This document shows, piece by piece, positions 43,390-52,645 of a stretch of 64,000 nucleotides of DNA; within the stretch, counting starts at the first letter, position 1; each line of letters begins with the position of its first letter. The notes under the pieces are model-generated. The model was not told the origin of the DNA. It did no database searches and saw only the letters and a program-made list of their open reading frames with translations. A program made the position numbers and the translations under genes. The stretch lies in the NCBI RefSeq assembly GCF_037911585.1, contig NZ_JBAJNS010000001.1, positions 1,859,001 to 1,923,000 of the forward strand, in the 5' to 3' direction. Source of the DNA: Streptomyces sp. GSL17-111 (GTDB lineage: Bacteria > Actinomycetota > Actinomycetes > Streptomycetales > Streptomycetaceae).

Positions 43390-44826
43390 TCAGGCCGGGG
43401 GCCGGCCCCCGGGCGGGCGATCTCCGCCCGGCGGGCCGTCGTCCCCCTCGCCGGACTCCTTCTCGACCAGCTCCCGGACGCTCGTCTGCGTCGGGTCCGC
43501 GGAGCCGAGGGGCACCGGCTCGCCGCCGGGCATGGTCGGTGGCACCGCCGGTGAGACGTCCGTCGCCGTCGCGCCGTGCACCCGGCGTGCGTGCGGGTTG
43601 CGTTCCTCCGCGTACGCCCGCAGATAGCCGACGACGGTGTTGATCACCGCCACCAGCGGCACCGAGAGCACCGCCCCCGGGATGCCCGCGAGCAGCGAGC
43701 CGCTGGTGACCGTGAGCACCACGGCCAGCGGATGCACCTGCACCATGCGGCCCAGGATGAACGGCTGCAGGATGTGCCCCTCGATCTGCTGCACCAGCAG
43801 CACCACGCCGAGCGCCAGCAGCGCGGTGACGAGCCCGTTGGTGACGAAGGCGACGACGACGGCCAGCGCGCCCGACACGACGGCACCGACCAGGGGCACG
43901 AACGCGAACAGGAAGACGATGACGGCCAGCGGGACGGCCATCGGCACGCCGAGCACCCAGATGCCCACACCGATGCCGATGGCGTCGATCATGGCCACTA
44001 TCACCGTGCCGCGCACGTATCCGGTGAGGGTGATCCACGCCCGGGGGCCGGCCCCGGCCACACCCTCACGGGCCGAGAGCGGCACGAAGCGCAGGCACCA
44101 GTGCCACACGCGGCGGCCGTCGTAGAGGAGGAACAGGCAGACGAACGCCGCGAGGGCCGCACCGCTGAAGAACTCCACCAGGAACGACGCGCCCTCCAGC
44201 CCGGCGGTCGTCAGGTCCTGGCTGTGCTCGCCGATCCACTGGTTGAGGTTGTCGACGAAGTCGTTGAGCTGGTCCTCGCTCACCTGGAAGGGACTGTTGA
44301 GGATGGCCTGCCGCAGCTCGTCGAGACCGTCCTGGATCTGCCGCGTCAGGTCCTCCTGGTTCTCTATGACCTGCCAGACGACGAACCAGCCGATGAGCCC
44401 CATCACCGCGAGGCCGCTGACGAAGGTGGCCGCCGTCGACGGACCGCGCCCCAGACCCCAGTGCCGCAGCCGCGCGACGGTCGGCTGGAGCAGCGCGGTG
44501 ATGAGCAGCCCGGCCGAGAAGGCGATGATCACCAGGCTCAGCGCGCCGATCACCTGCATCAGCACCCAGGCGACGGCGGCGAGCACCAGCAGCCGCCACC
44601 CGGCCTCCGAGGCGACCCGGATACCCCACGGGATGACGGACGCCGGCTCGGGCTGCTGCGGCGGGACGGACGGCGGCGGGGGCAGCTCGACGGCCGTCTC
44701 CTGCTGGGCGCGCCGGCCACGCTCGCGGTCCCGCTCCTCGCGTTCCTGCTCGGCGCGCTGCCGGTACTCGGCCATTCGGGAGGCGACGCGCGACGCGCCC
44801 GACCTCAGCCGCTCGAATCCTGACAT
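43390..44826 (-). CDS. AI-2E/PerM-family transporter
   Basis: A 478-residue membrane protein. A charged N-terminal region (residues 1-65, Glu/Arg-rich) is followed by about seven or eight transmembrane segments of the AI-2E exporter family, with AVIVFLFAFVPLVGAVVSGALA, GMVQVHPLAVVLTV-like GRMVQVHPLAVVLTVTSGSLL and a central amphipathic stretch (about 155-205). The Pro/Gly-rich tail is disordered. ATG 44826 gives normal length. The family exports autoinducer-2 or other molecules, but the substrate here is not known. Confidence 0.9.
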   Translation of the reverse strand: MSGFERLRSGASRVASRMAEYRQRAEQEREERDRERGRRAQQETAVELPPPPSVPPQQPEPASVIPWGIRVASEAGWRLLVLAAVAWVLMQVIGALSLVIIAFSAGLLITALLQPTVARLRHWGLGRGPSTAATFVSGLAVMGLIGWFVVWQVIENQEDLTRQIQDGLDELRQAILNSPFQVSEDQLNDFVDNLNQWIGEHSQDLTTAGLEGASFLVEFFSGAALAAFVCLFLLYDGRRVWHWCLRFVPLSAREGVAGAGPRAWITLTGYVRGTVIVAMIDAIGIGVGIWVLGVPMAVPLAVIVFLFAFVPLVGAVVSGALAVVVAFVTNGLVTALLALGVVLLVQQIEGHILQPFILGRMVQVHPLAVVLTVTSGSLLAGIPGAVLSVPLVAVINTVVGYLRAYAEERNPHARRVHGATATDVSPAVPPTMPGGEPVPLGSADPTQTSVRELVEKESGEGDDGPPGGDRPPGGRPPA

Positions 44827-44973
44827 TGGTCTTTCCTTCGCCCCCGTACGCGGCCCGTCCTGTCGTGTCCCACCCGGGGGACGACGTTACCCGACCGGAG
44901 GGTTGCCTCCCCGGTGACGCGGAGGGCGCCGGGGCCGGCGACCGCCGTGGCAGCCGCTCCGGACCGGACACGC

Positions 44974-45006
44974 GCGATGCCCCTCCCGGCGGGGGAGGGG
45001 CATCGC
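44974..45006 (-). terminator. Terminator of the SLT gene
   Basis: A perfect 14-bp stem (GCGATGCCCCTCCC and its complement) with a 5-base loop lies 24 bases after the leftward SLT gene stop. Confidence 0.8.
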
Positions 45007-45029
45007 GGAGCTTCAGGGGCGCGGGAGGC

Positions 45030-45761
45030 TCAGTACCAGTGGTTGGCCTGCCAGAACTCCCAGGCGCCACAGGGGCTGCCGTAGCGCTCGTTCATGTAGT
45101 TGAGGCCCCACTTGATCTGCGTGGCCGGGTTGGTGCGCCAGTCGGCACCCGCCGAGGACATCTTGGTGGCGGGCAGCGCCTGGACGAGGCCGTAGGCACC
45201 CGAGGAGGGGTTCTCGGCCTGGTAGTTCCAGGTGCTCTCCCGCTGCACGATGTTGGAGAAGCACTGGTACTGGCCGCCGCCGACGATCTGCTTCGCCATG
45301 GCCTGCACCTCGGCGACGGTGTAGGAGGACTGCTGGGGGAAGGAGCCCGCGTCCGGACGCTCGGCGCTGCGGCTGGCGACCTGCTTGGCCGCTTCCTCCT
45401 TCTCGCGCTTCTCGGCGGCGGCCGCGGCCTCCTCCTTGGCCCGCTGCTCCTCCTCGGCCTTCTTCTTGGCCTGGGCGTTCTTGGCAGCGGCCTTGCGCGC
45501 GCTCTCCTCCGCCGACTTCTTCGCGGCGGCGTTGGCGGCGTCGGACTGCAGGTCTGCCTGCTGCGTCAGGGAGGCGGTCTGCACCTGGGTGTTGCCGTTG
45601 ACGGGCAGGTCGGCGAGCAGCGTCGCGTCGGACGCGGCGAGCTCGACCGGCTCGGCCGCACCCTGCTGATTCCCGGAGGCCACACCGACGACGGCGCCGA
45701 CGGTGGTGACCGCGGTGGCGGATGCCACGGCGAATCCCCGGACCGAGATCCGAGCAGTCAC
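45030..45761 (-). CDS. Secreted SLT-type transglycosylase
   Basis: A 243-residue exported protein. The N-terminus (about residues 1-36; RGFAVASATAVTTVGAVVGVASG) is a signal peptide. A long Ala/Glu/Lys coiled-coil stretch (about 75-135) follows, then a compact SLT domain (about 150-243) with the catalytic Glu in IVQRESTWNYQAENPSSGAYGLVQALPA and a terminal ANHWY. Such proteins cleave peptidoglycan during growth or germination. GTG 45761 has GGAAGGAAA upstream. The long structured leader suggests control at the RNA level. Confidence 0.92.
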   Translation of the reverse strand: MTARISVRGFAVASATAVTTVGAVVGVASGNQQGAAEPVELAASDATLLADLPVNGNTQVQTASLTQQADLQSDAANAAAKKSAEESARKAAAKNAQAKKKAEEEQRAKEEAAAAAEKREKEEAAKQVASRSAERPDAGSFPQQSSYTVAEVQAMAKQIVGGGQYQCFSNIVQRESTWNYQAENPSSGAYGLVQALPATKMSSAGADWRTNPATQIKWGLNYMNERYGSPCGAWEFWQANHWY

Positions 45762-45913
45762 ACAGTTTCCTTCCACAGTTACCCGCGGCGGTGACCCCGC
45801 GGGCGCAATCGTGCCCCTGGCACTGACCTCCGTCCGTACATGTTCGTACATGGCCACAGGAGGTACGGGCCCGGACGGAGTCTCCCTGGGGAGCCCGCGT
45901 GGTGCTTCGGGCG

Positions 45914-45978
45914 GCATACGGCGTTGATGGCTGTTGAGTTGTGTGGTGCTGCACCCGGGGGTGCGGGAGGCCGTATGC
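45914..45978 (-). promoter_or_regulatory. Structured leader of the SLT gene
   Basis: The 9-bp inverted repeat GCATACGGC (45914-45922) / GCCGTATGC (45970-45978) encloses a smaller hairpin GCACCC-GG-GGGTGC (45951-45964). This lies 150-215 bases upstream of the gene. Streptomyces cell-wall hydrolase genes often carry c-di-AMP (ydaO) riboswitches here; I could not match the conserved ydaO core, so the type is unassigned. Confidence 0.4.
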
Positions 45979-46087
45979 GGGGCCTGACAGGAACCACACC
46001 CTGCCGGAAGGGCGGGGGCGAAGGCAATTCCGGATGACGTGGCAAAGCTCACATCCCGTTTGCCTCAGGGGTTTTGCGGAAAAGCGA

Positions 46088-46116
46088 GCGTAGCCGAGCC
46101 CGGCCCGGCTACGCTG
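46088..46116 (-). terminator. Terminator of phoH
   Basis: A 10-bp stem (AGCGTAGCCG / CGGCTACGCT) with a 9-base loop, followed on the minus strand by CGCTTTT. It lies about 120 bases after the PhoH stop. Confidence 0.75.
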
Positions 46117-46237
46117 CTCCGCCCTGTGACGGCGTGTCATCCCCTTGGTGTGGATTCTCTCCTTTTGCTCCCCTTCCGCGGAGTTGGAACGGTTGTGACC
46201 CGTTTTCAGACCGCTGCACCCGTGGGTCGCAAAGCGG

Positions 46238-47569
46238 TCAGATCCGATCGTCCTCCAGCATTTCGGTCACCAATGCCGCGATCGGCGACCGTTCGGAACG
46301 CGTCAACGTGACGTGCGCGAAGAGCGGATGGCCCTTGAGCTTCTCGACGACCGCGACGACGCCGTCGTAGCGGCCCACTCTGAGGTTGTCCCGCTGGGCG
46401 ACGTCGTGGGTCAGGACGACGCGCGAGCCCTGCCCGATGCGGGAGAGCACCGTCAGCAGGACGTTGCGCTCCAACGACTGGGCCTCGTCCACGATGACGA
46501 ACGCGTCGTGCAGCGAGCGGCCCCGGATGTGGGTGAGCGGCAGGACCTCCAGCATCCCCCGGGCCACGATCTCCTCGATCACCTCGCGCGTGGTGACCGC
46601 CGACAGCGTGTCGAAGACGGCCTGCGCCCACGGGTTCATCTTCTCGTCGGCCGTGCCCGGCAGATAGCCGAGGTCCTGGCCGCCGACCGCGTACAGCGGC
46701 CGGAAGACCATGACCTTGCGGTGCTGCCGGCGCTCCAGGACCGCCTCCAACCCCGCGCACAGTGCCAGGGCCGACTTGCCGGTACCGGCCCGGCCGCCCA
46801 TCGAGACGATGCCCACCTCCGGGTCGAGCAGCAGGTCGAGCGCGACGCGCTGCTCCGCGGACCGGCCGTGGACGCCGAACGCCTCCCGGTCGCCGCGCAC
46901 GAGCCGGACCCGGCCGTCGGCCGTGACCCGCCCGAGGGCGCTGCCCTTCTCCGAGTGCAGGACGAGGCCGGTGTGCACGGGCAGCCCGGCGGCCTGCGGC
47001 ACGGAGACGGTGTCGGCGCCGTCCGGCGCGAACAGCTCGTCGACCGCCTCCCCCGGGAGCGTCACCTCGCTCATGCCCGTCCAGCCGGAGTCGGTGATGG
47101 CCAGCTCCGCGCGGTACTCCTCGGCCAGCAGCCCGACCGAGGACGCCTTGATGCGCAGCGGCAGGTCCTTGGAGACGACGGTGACGTCGAACCCCTCGGC
47201 CTGGAGGTTGCGGGCCACGGCGAGGATGCGGGAGTCGTTGTCCCCCAGGCGGAATCCGGCGGGCAGTATGCCCGGGTCCGAGTGGTTCAGCTCCACCCGG
47301 AGGGTTCCGCCCAGCTCACCGATCGGGATCGGCGCGTCCAGGCGCCCGTACCGGACCCGGTACCCGTCCAGCCTGCGCAGGGCCTGCCGGGCGAAGTAGC
47401 CCAGTTCGGGGTGGTGGCGCTTGGCCTCCAGCTCCGTGACCACGACGACGGGCAGCACGACCTCGTGCTCGTCGAATCGGGCCATGGCCGCCGGGTCGGC
47501 GAGCAGGACGCTGGTGTCGATGACATAGGTGCGCCGGTCGTTCTCGCGGCGCTTCTTGCTGGTCACCAC
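46238..47569 (-). CDS. PIN-PhoH ATPase (PhoH2)
   Basis: A 443-residue protein joining a PIN ribonuclease domain (residues about 10-145; [32 protein letters not shown]) to a PhoH ATPase (about 230-430; Walker [16 protein letters not shown], Walker [12 protein letters not shown]). PhoH2 proteins are ATP-dependent RNA helicase/ribonucleases. Start GTG 47569 gives the conserved VVTSKKRR N-terminus; the longer open frame to 47668 is not supported. It is leftward and monocistronic. Confidence 0.94.
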   Translation of the reverse strand: MVTSKKRRENDRRTYVIDTSVLLADPAAMARFDEHEVVLPVVVVTELEAKRHHPELGYFARQALRRLDGYRVRYGRLDAPIPIGELGGTLRVELNHSDPGILPAGFRLGDNDSRILAVARNLQAEGFDVTVVSKDLPLRIKASSVGLLAEEYRAELAITDSGWTGMSEVTLPGEAVDELFAPDGADTVSVPQAAGLPVHTGLVLHSEKGSALGRVTADGRVRLVRGDREAFGVHGRSAEQRVALDLLLDPEVGIVSMGGRAGTGKSALALCAGLEAVLERRQHRKVMVFRPLYAVGGQDLGYLPGTADEKMNPWAQAVFDTLSAVTTREVIEEIVARGMLEVLPLTHIRGRSLHDAFVIVDEAQSLERNVLLTVLSRIGQGSRVVLTHDVAQRDNLRVGRYDGVVAVVEKLKGHPLFAHVTLTRSERSPIAALVTEMLEDDRI

Positions 47570-47941
47570 GGATGGACGAACCCCCTCGGACGAGGATGGT
47601 GCGCGGCACCGCCGATGGCGGGTCGCTGCGGAACAGGCCGGGCCGCCCGCCGCCGACGGGCCGGACACCGGCCCTCCGCGTCCTCCGCACGCTGCGTGCG
47701 TCGTCCGTGGCTAGCAAAGGGCCTCCCGGGGGCCGGCGCCCTCCAGCGGGCGTCGACCTGCCTGGGGTATTCCCTTTCCGCACCCCGCGCATGCCTTGGC
47801 ATATGCGGTCGCTCGGGCGAACTCCCCGGCACCCGCGGATGAACGGGCCCCATCCCCGTTGCGGTCGGGGCCCGGCGGCGCCCGTCGACGTCCGCACGCG
47901 GCGGAGCGTCGACCGTCCGGGGTACCGCCGGGAGAGTGGCG
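47570..47941. other. Intergenic region between cis-prenyltransferase and phoH
   Basis: About 370 bases upstream of phoH and downstream of the prenyltransferase gene, both leftward. A weak inverted repeat GGGCCCC/GGGGCCC (around 47845-47875) may end the prenyltransferase transcript. Open frames here lack support. Confidence 0.4.
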
Positions 47942-48709
47942 TCAGCCGCCGTAGCGCCGGTGGCGGGCGGCGTAGTCGCGCAGGGCCCGCAGGAAGTCGA
48001 CCTTGCGGAAGGCCGGCCAGAAGACGTCGCAGAAGTGGTACTCGGAGTGGGCGCTCTGCCAGAGCATGAAGCCCGACAGCCGCTGCTCCCCGCTGGTGCG
48101 GATCACCAGGTCCGGGTCGGGCTGGCCGCGCGTGTAGAGGTGTTCGGCGATGTCGTCGATGGTGACCGTGTCGGCCAGCTCGGCCAGCGTCTCACCGCGC
48201 GCGGCCCGGTCCGCCAGCAGCGACCGGACGGCGTCGGCGATCTCCTGCCGGCCGCCGTAGCCGACGGCGACGTTGACGATGATCCCCGTGTTCCCCGAGG
48301 TGGCGGCGGCCGCCTCCTTGAGCACGCGCTGGGTGTGGTCGGGCAACAGGTCGGGGGTGCCGACGTGGTGGACGCGCCAGCGGCCGTCGGAGGCGAGCCC
48401 CCGCACCGTGTCCTCGATGATGCCCAGCAGCGGCGTCAACTCGTTCGGCGGGCGGTCCAGGTTGTCGGTGGACAGCATCCACAGGGTGACGACCTCGACG
48501 TCCGTCTCGTCGCACCAGCTCAGCAGCTCGCGGATCTTCTCGGCACCCGCCCGGTGCCCCTCGACCGTCGTCCCGCCGGAGGCCTTGGCCCAGCGCCGGT
48601 TGCCGTCGAGGATGACACCGATGTGCTTGGGGACCTGCGCGAGATCGAGATGCCCCTCCACCCGGCGGGAGTAGAGGCGGACCACCAGATCGCGCAGCTT
48701 CTCCTTCAT
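47942..48709 (-). CDS. cis-Prenyltransferase (isoprenyl transferase, housekeeping type)
   Basis: A 255-residue Z-prenyltransferase, typical of Streptomyces. The catalytic Asp35 sits in GVILDGNRRWAKA, and VNVAVGYGGRQEIADA and DLVIRTSGEQRLSGFMLWQSAHSEYHFCDVFWP are present. It resembles the mycobacterial short-chain Z-farnesyl diphosphate synthase group (Rv1086-like) and UppS. ATG 48709 is chosen; GTG 48730 would add 7 residues. It probably makes lipid carriers for cell-wall synthesis. It differs from the operon-linked homologue at 4422-5147. Confidence 0.93.
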   Translation of the reverse strand: MKEKLRDLVVRLYSRRVEGHLDLAQVPKHIGVILDGNRRWAKASGGTTVEGHRAGAEKIRELLSWCDETDVEVVTLWMLSTDNLDRPPNELTPLLGIIEDTVRGLASDGRWRVHHVGTPDLLPDHTQRVLKEAAAATSGNTGIIVNVAVGYGGRQEIADAVRSLLADRAARGETLAELADTVTIDDIAEHLYTRGQPDPDLVIRTSGEQRLSGFMLWQSAHSEYHFCDVFWPAFRKVDFLRALRDYAARHRRYGG

Positions 48710-48857
48710 ACGATCCGTCGCCCCTTCCACTGCCCTCGTCGCACGCCGAGGGAAGCCTACTGCCCATCAGACCTTCCGCTTGCCACAGGAGTGTCACAGC
48801 CTCTGTGCGCTCCCGGACGCCCTGTGGCCCGATCGTCGGGCGTGATAGTGAGTAAGG

Positions 48858-49910
48858 ATGACCAGCACGAGCGATGCAGAGCACTACCGCGCCGCGGACG
48901 CCCGCTACGACACGATGGAGTATCGCCGCAGCGGCCGCAGCGGACTGAAGCTGCCCGCCGTCTCCCTCGGCCTGTGGCACAACTTCGGCGACGACCGCGC
49001 GCTCACCACCCAGCGGGCCATCCTGCGCCGCGCCTTCGACCTGGGCGTCACCCACTTCGACCTGGCCAACAACTACGGCCCGCCGCCCGGCTCCGCCGAA
49101 CTCAACTTCGGCAAGCTCTTCGCCCAGGACTTCCGCCCCTACCGCGACGAGCTGGTCGTCTCCACCAAGGCGGGCTACCTGATGCACCCCGGCCCGTACG
49201 GCGAATGGGGCTCGCGCAAGTACCTGCTGTCCTCGCTGGACGCCTCGCTGCGCCGGACCGGCCTCGACTACGTCGACATCTTCTACTCGCACCGCTACGA
49301 CCCCGACACGCCCCTGGAGGAGACGATGGGCGCCCTCGCGTCCGCCGTCCAGCAGGGCAAGGCCCTCTACGTCGGGCTGTCCTCCTACAACTCCGCACGC
49401 ACCCGGGAAGCCGTGGCCCTGCTGCGCGGGATGGGCGTGCGCCCGCTCATCCACCAGCCGTCCTACTCGATGATCAACCGCTGGACGGAGGAGGACGGGC
49501 TGCTCGACACCCTGGAGGAGGCGGGAATGGGCTGCATCGCCTTCGCCCCGCTCGCCCAGGGCCTCCTCACCGACAAGTACCTCCGCGGCATCCCCGAGGG
49601 TTCCCGGGCGAGCCGCGGCGCGTCGCTCGACCCGGCGCTCCTGACGGACGAGGTCGTGAAGCGGCTGCACGCGCTGGACGGCATCGCCCGGCGCCGTGGC
49701 CAGAGCCTGGCCCAGCTCGCCCTCACCTGGGTGCTGCGCGACGCCCGGACGACCTCGGCGCTGATCGGCGCGAGCAGTGTGGCCCAGCTGGAGGCGAACG
49801 TCGGCGCACTCACCGGCGCGCCGCTCAGCGCGGAGGAGCTGGCGGAGATCGACACCTACGCCGTCTCGGAGCCCGGCACGAACATCTGGGCCCAGAGCAG
49901 CGACGGCTGA
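48858..49910 (+). CDS. Aldo/keto reductase, YghZ/Gpr type
   Basis: A 350-residue NADPH-dependent reductase. It matches E. coli YghZ (L-glyceraldehyde-3-phosphate reductase) along its length: MEYRRSGRSGLKLPAVSLGLWHNFG, FDLANNYGPPPGSAE, TKAGYLMHPGPYG, YVDIFYSHRYDPDTP and LIHQPSYSMINRW. The catalytic Tyr is in ANNYGPP and the Lys in STKAGY. It probably detoxifies methylglyoxal or reduces glyceraldehyde derivatives. A terminator follows at 49925. Confidence 0.95.
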   Translation: MTSTSDAEHYRAADARYDTMEYRRSGRSGLKLPAVSLGLWHNFGDDRALTTQRAILRRAFDLGVTHFDLANNYGPPPGSAELNFGKLFAQDFRPYRDELVVSTKAGYLMHPGPYGEWGSRKYLLSSLDASLRRTGLDYVDIFYSHRYDPDTPLEETMGALASAVQQGKALYVGLSSYNSARTREAVALLRGMGVRPLIHQPSYSMINRWTEEDGLLDTLEEAGMGCIAFAPLAQGLLTDKYLRGIPEGSRASRGASLDPALLTDEVVKRLHALDGIARRRGQSLAQLALTWVLRDARTTSALIGASSVAQLEANVGALTGAPLSAEELAEIDTYAVSEPGTNIWAQSSDG

Positions 49911-49924
49911 CCGGAAAAGAAAGC

Positions 49925-49957
49925 GGGCCGGTCCGTGGGGGGGATACGGACCGGCCC
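49925..49957. terminator. Terminator after the aldo/keto reductase
   Basis: A perfect 12-bp stem (GGGCCGGTCCGT / ACGGACCGGCCC) with a 9-base loop, 15 bases after the stop. Confidence 0.8.
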
Positions 49958-50016
49958 GAGGGGGGGATTCCACCATAGCCCCTTCCCGGGGGTGATCCGT
50001 GCACCCTTGCCGTTTT

Positions 50017-50745
50017 TCATGCCGCGAGCCCGCCGAGGGCCACCCCCGCCAGCGTGCCGACGACCATGAAGGGGCCGAACGGCAACGGCGTCCGGCGCCC
50101 CGCCCGGCGGGCCAGGACCAAGGCCGTCCCATAGGCCGCACCCAGGGCGAACGCCGCGAACGTCCCGAGCAGGAGCACCTGCGGGCCGTACCACCCAAGA
50201 GCGATCCCACAGGTGATCGCGAGCTTGACGTCACCGAAGCCCATGCCCCTCGAATGTATGAGGAAAAGCACAAAGTAGCCCACGCCCGACGCCGCTCCGC
50301 CGAGCAGCGCCCCGGTCCAGCTCCCGGCGGCGGCGGGGACGAGGGCGGCCAGGCCGAGGAGGGCCCCGGCGGCTCCGGCGAGCGGCAGCGTCAGGACGTC
50401 CGGCAGCCGGTGCACGGCCACGTCCACCACGGCGAGCAGGACGAGCACAGGCGCCAGCAGCAGCCAGACGAGGAGCTCGGGCCGGGCACCGACGGCACCG
50501 GCCAGCCCCGCGCACACCGCCGCCGTCAGGACGGCGAGCGGACCGGCCGCCGGCCCGTACCGCGCTCCCCCGCAGGGACGGCACCGCCCCGGCCCCGGCC
50601 GTCCGGTCACGGGGTGCCCGCGCGGGCACCGGTCCCGCCACGGCTCCCCCGCCGGCACGGCGAGCCGGTGGACGGGACGCACGAGCAGGCAGCCGGCCAC
50701 GGCACCGAACGCGGCGGCGGCGAGCACGAGGAGAAGTTCGGCCAC
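50017..50745 (-). CDS. Type IV prepilin peptidase (A24)
   Basis: A 242-residue membrane aspartyl peptidase with about seven transmembrane segments. The two catalytic aspartates sit in AVVDVAVHRLPDVLTL and RGMGFGDVKLA. It cleaves class III signal peptides from Flp-type and TadE-type pseudopilins, which are encoded further right (57106, 61166 and 60741). The N-terminal CPRGHPVTGRPGPGRCRPCGG retains cysteines of the zinc-binding loop of full-length enzymes. GTG 50745 gives the expected length. Confidence 0.92.
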   Translation of the reverse strand: MAELLLVLAAAAFGAVAGCLLVRPVHRLAVPAGEPWRDRCPRGHPVTGRPGPGRCRPCGGARYGPAAGPLAVLTAAVCAGLAGAVGARPELLVWLLLAPVLVLLAVVDVAVHRLPDVLTLPLAGAAGALLGLAALVPAAAGSWTGALLGGAASGVGYFVLFLIHSRGMGFGDVKLAITCGIALGWYGPQVLLLGTFAAFALGAAYGTALVLARRAGRRTPLPFGPFMVVGTLAGVALGGLAA

Positions 50746-50801
50746 CCGCCGAGCCTACGGACGTCCCGGCGCTAGCCTGACCACTCGTGAGGAGATCGCG
50801 C

Positions 50802-51155
50802 ATGACGGACGGCCCGGCGCTGCTCCGCGTCGGGGAGGTCGCCGTGCCGCTGGAGGTCGCGGCGTCCGTCCGGGCCCGGACCCGGGGGCTGCTCGGCCGC
50901 GACGGCGTGGACGGCGCCCTGCTGCTGACTCCGGCCGGAGGCGTCCACACCTTCCGCATGCGCTTCGCCATCGACGTCGCCTATCTGACCCGGGACCTGC
51001 GGGTGCTGTCCGTGCGCACGATGCCGCCCGGGCGGCTCGGGCTGCCCCGGCCGCGCGCCCGGCACGTGCTGGAGGCGACGGCCGGCGCGATGGCCGCATG
51101 GGGCCTCGTGACCGGCGTCACGGTCACGGTGGAACCACCGCCGGTCCGCGACTAA
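50802..51155 (+). CDS. DUF192 protein
   Basis: A 117-residue protein of the DUF192 fold (RTRGLLGRDGVDGALLLTPAGGVHTFRMRFAIDVAYLTRDLRVL). Family members are small, often exported proteins of unknown function; this one has no signal peptide. ATG 50802 follows AGGAG at a good distance; GTG 50787 is possible. In Streptomyces a DUF192 gene often lies near tad genes, and here it is divergent from prepilin peptidase. Confidence 0.85.
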   Translation: MTDGPALLRVGEVAVPLEVAASVRARTRGLLGRDGVDGALLLTPAGGVHTFRMRFAIDVAYLTRDLRVLSVRTMPPGRLGLPRPRARHVLEATAGAMAAWGLVTGVTVTVEPPPVRD

Positions 51156-51165
51156 CCTCGATCGG

Positions 51166-51663
51166 GTGATCGATACGGAACGCCTCCACCTGCGTCCGCT
51201 GACCGTCGAGGACGTCGACCGGATCGTGGAGATGCAGTCCGACCCGGAGGTCGGCCGCTACCTCCCCGCCCTCGACCCCGAGCGGCTGCGCGCACGTGCG
51301 GAGCACTTCGCCGCGCAGTGGGCCGAGCGCGGCTACGGGCTGTTCGCCGTGGAGCTGAGGGGGAGCGGGGAGTTCGTCGGGCGGGTGGGGCTCATCGACT
51401 GGCCGCAGTTCGACGAGGTCGAGGTCGGCTGGACGCTCCGGCGGGACGCCTGGGGCCACGGGTACGCGACGGAGGCCGCCCGGGCCTGCGTCGACTTCGG
51501 CTTCGCCACGTGCGCCAAGCCCTACCTCACCTGCAACATCCACCCCGACAACGCGCCGTCGTTCCGCGTCGCCGAGCGCCTCGGCTTCCGCCGGTTCCGC
51601 GAGGACACGCTGCTGGGGATGCCGGTCGTCGTGAACCGCCTGGACCGTCCCACGGCCGAGTGA
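51166..51663 (+). CDS. GNAT acetyltransferase, RimJ/RimL type
   Basis: A 165-residue N-acetyltransferase. Seen: TERLHLRPLTVEDVDRI at the start, the acetyl-CoA loop DAWGHGYATEAARACVDFGF (approximating R/Q-x2-G-x-G/A) and HPDNAPSFRVAERLGFRR. GTG 51166 follows the DUF192 stop by 10 bases, so the two are co-transcribed. The substrate is unknown. Confidence 0.9.
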   Translation: MIDTERLHLRPLTVEDVDRIVEMQSDPEVGRYLPALDPERLRARAEHFAAQWAERGYGLFAVELRGSGEFVGRVGLIDWPQFDEVEVGWTLRRDAWGHGYATEAARACVDFGFATCAKPYLTCNIHPDNAPSFRVAERLGFRRFREDTLLGMPVVVNRLDRPTAE

Positions 51664-51687
51664 CGGCGGCCCGTACGGCCGCCGTCA
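51661..51687. terminator. Hairpin overlapping the GNAT stop
   Basis: An 11-bp stem (TGACGGCGGCC / GGCCGCCGTCA) with a 5-base loop that includes the GNAT TGA. It lies between convergent GNAT and OsmC genes. Confidence 0.65.
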
Positions 51688-51720
51688 ACCCGCGGTGCTC
51701 CCCGACGCGGGCGGTGGCGG

Positions 51721-52149
51721 TCAGACCAGCTCGGCCCGGAGCGTGATGTTCTTGACGGCCGCGAGGGCCTGGCTGACCGGGCAGTTCTGCTTCGCGTCCT
51801 CCGCAGCGGCCCGGAAGTCCTCCTCCGAGAGGCCGGGCACCCGGGCCCGGACACTCAGCACGATGCCGGTGATGCCCTCGCCCGGCTGGAACGTGACGTC
51901 CGCCTGCGTGTCCAGCGACTCCACGGTGTGGCCCTGGCGGGTGAGCGCGCCGGAGAGGGCCATCGGGTAGCAGGCCGAGTGGGCGGCGGCGATCAGCTCC
52001 TCGGGGCTGGTCATGCCGCTGGGCTCCTCGGCGCGGGCCGGCCAGGACACGTCGAACGTGCCCAGCCCCGAGGAGGCCAGCTCGACCTGACCCCTGCCCT
52101 CCAGCAGGCTGCCTTCCCAGTGCGTCTTCGCGGTGCGCGTGGTGGCCAT
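51721..52149 (-). CDS. OsmC-family peroxiredoxin
   Basis: A 142-residue thiol peroxidase of the OsmC/Ohr superfamily. The two active cysteines are in IAAAHSACYPMAL and DAKQNCPVSQAL, and the N-terminal ARTAHWEGSL-like TRTAKTHWEGSLLEG matches the family. It reduces organic hydroperoxides. ATG 52149 has AAGGGAACA upstream. It complements AhpC and OxyR elsewhere in the window. Confidence 0.93.
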   Translation of the reverse strand: MATTRTAKTHWEGSLLEGRGQVELASSGLGTFDVSWPARAEEPSGMTSPEELIAAAHSACYPMALSGALTRQGHTVESLDTQADVTFQPGEGITGIVLSVRARVPGLSEEDFRAAAEDAKQNCPVSQALAAVKNITLRAELV

Positions 52150-52258
52150 GGTGCGGTGTTCCCTTCAGGCGATTCGTCGCGTGGGGGCGCCGCCCGCCAC
52201 GCGTGAACCCGGCGGCCGCCGAGCCCACGCCTGACGGTACGTCAGCGGACCTCGCCGC

Positions 52259-52519
52259 TCAGGCAGGCGACGGCTGCGGTTCCGGCCCGGGCGCCGGCGG
52301 CTCCGGGGTCGGCCCCGGCGCGGGCGTGGGCTGCGGCGGCGTGGGCGCCGGCGGTTCCGGCGGCACCGGCACCGGCCCCGGCAGCGGCCCGGGCACCGGG
52401 CCGGGGTCGGGACCGCCGGGGCCGGGGTCGGGGGTGGGAGCGGGAGGCGCAGGGTCAGGGTGGGTGGGAGTAGCGCCGCCGGGGTGGGTGGGGCGGTGCG
52501 GGCTGGTCACGGGTGTCAC
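52259..52519 (-). CDS. Proline-rich small protein
   Basis: An 86-residue frame that is about one-third proline in Pro-Gly, Pro-Thr and Pro-Ala pairs, probably fully disordered. GTG 52519 is preceded by a strong GGAGGT ribosome site at the right distance, which is the main argument that it is real. There is no signal peptide or family. The complementary strand reads as a Gly-rich shadow frame. Confidence 0.5.
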   Translation of the reverse strand: MTPVTSPHRPTHPGGATPTHPDPAPPAPTPDPGPGGPDPGPVPGPLPGPVPVPPEPPAPTPPQPTPAPGPTPEPPAPGPEPQPSPA

Positions 52520-52645
52520 GCATACCTCCAGTCGCCCGGCGTGTCCGCCGGGCCTCGGGGTGGGCCTCCCCCTCGGGTGCCCGGCCACCGTCCCGTCACT
52601 CCTCGGGCGCCGACGTCCCGCCCCGCTCACTGCGCCGGGCCGGCC

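Noticed and set aside
45762..46130. c-di-AMP (ydaO) riboswitch before the SLT gene
   Set aside because: Expected from position, but I could not identify its conserved core; recorded only as a structured leader.
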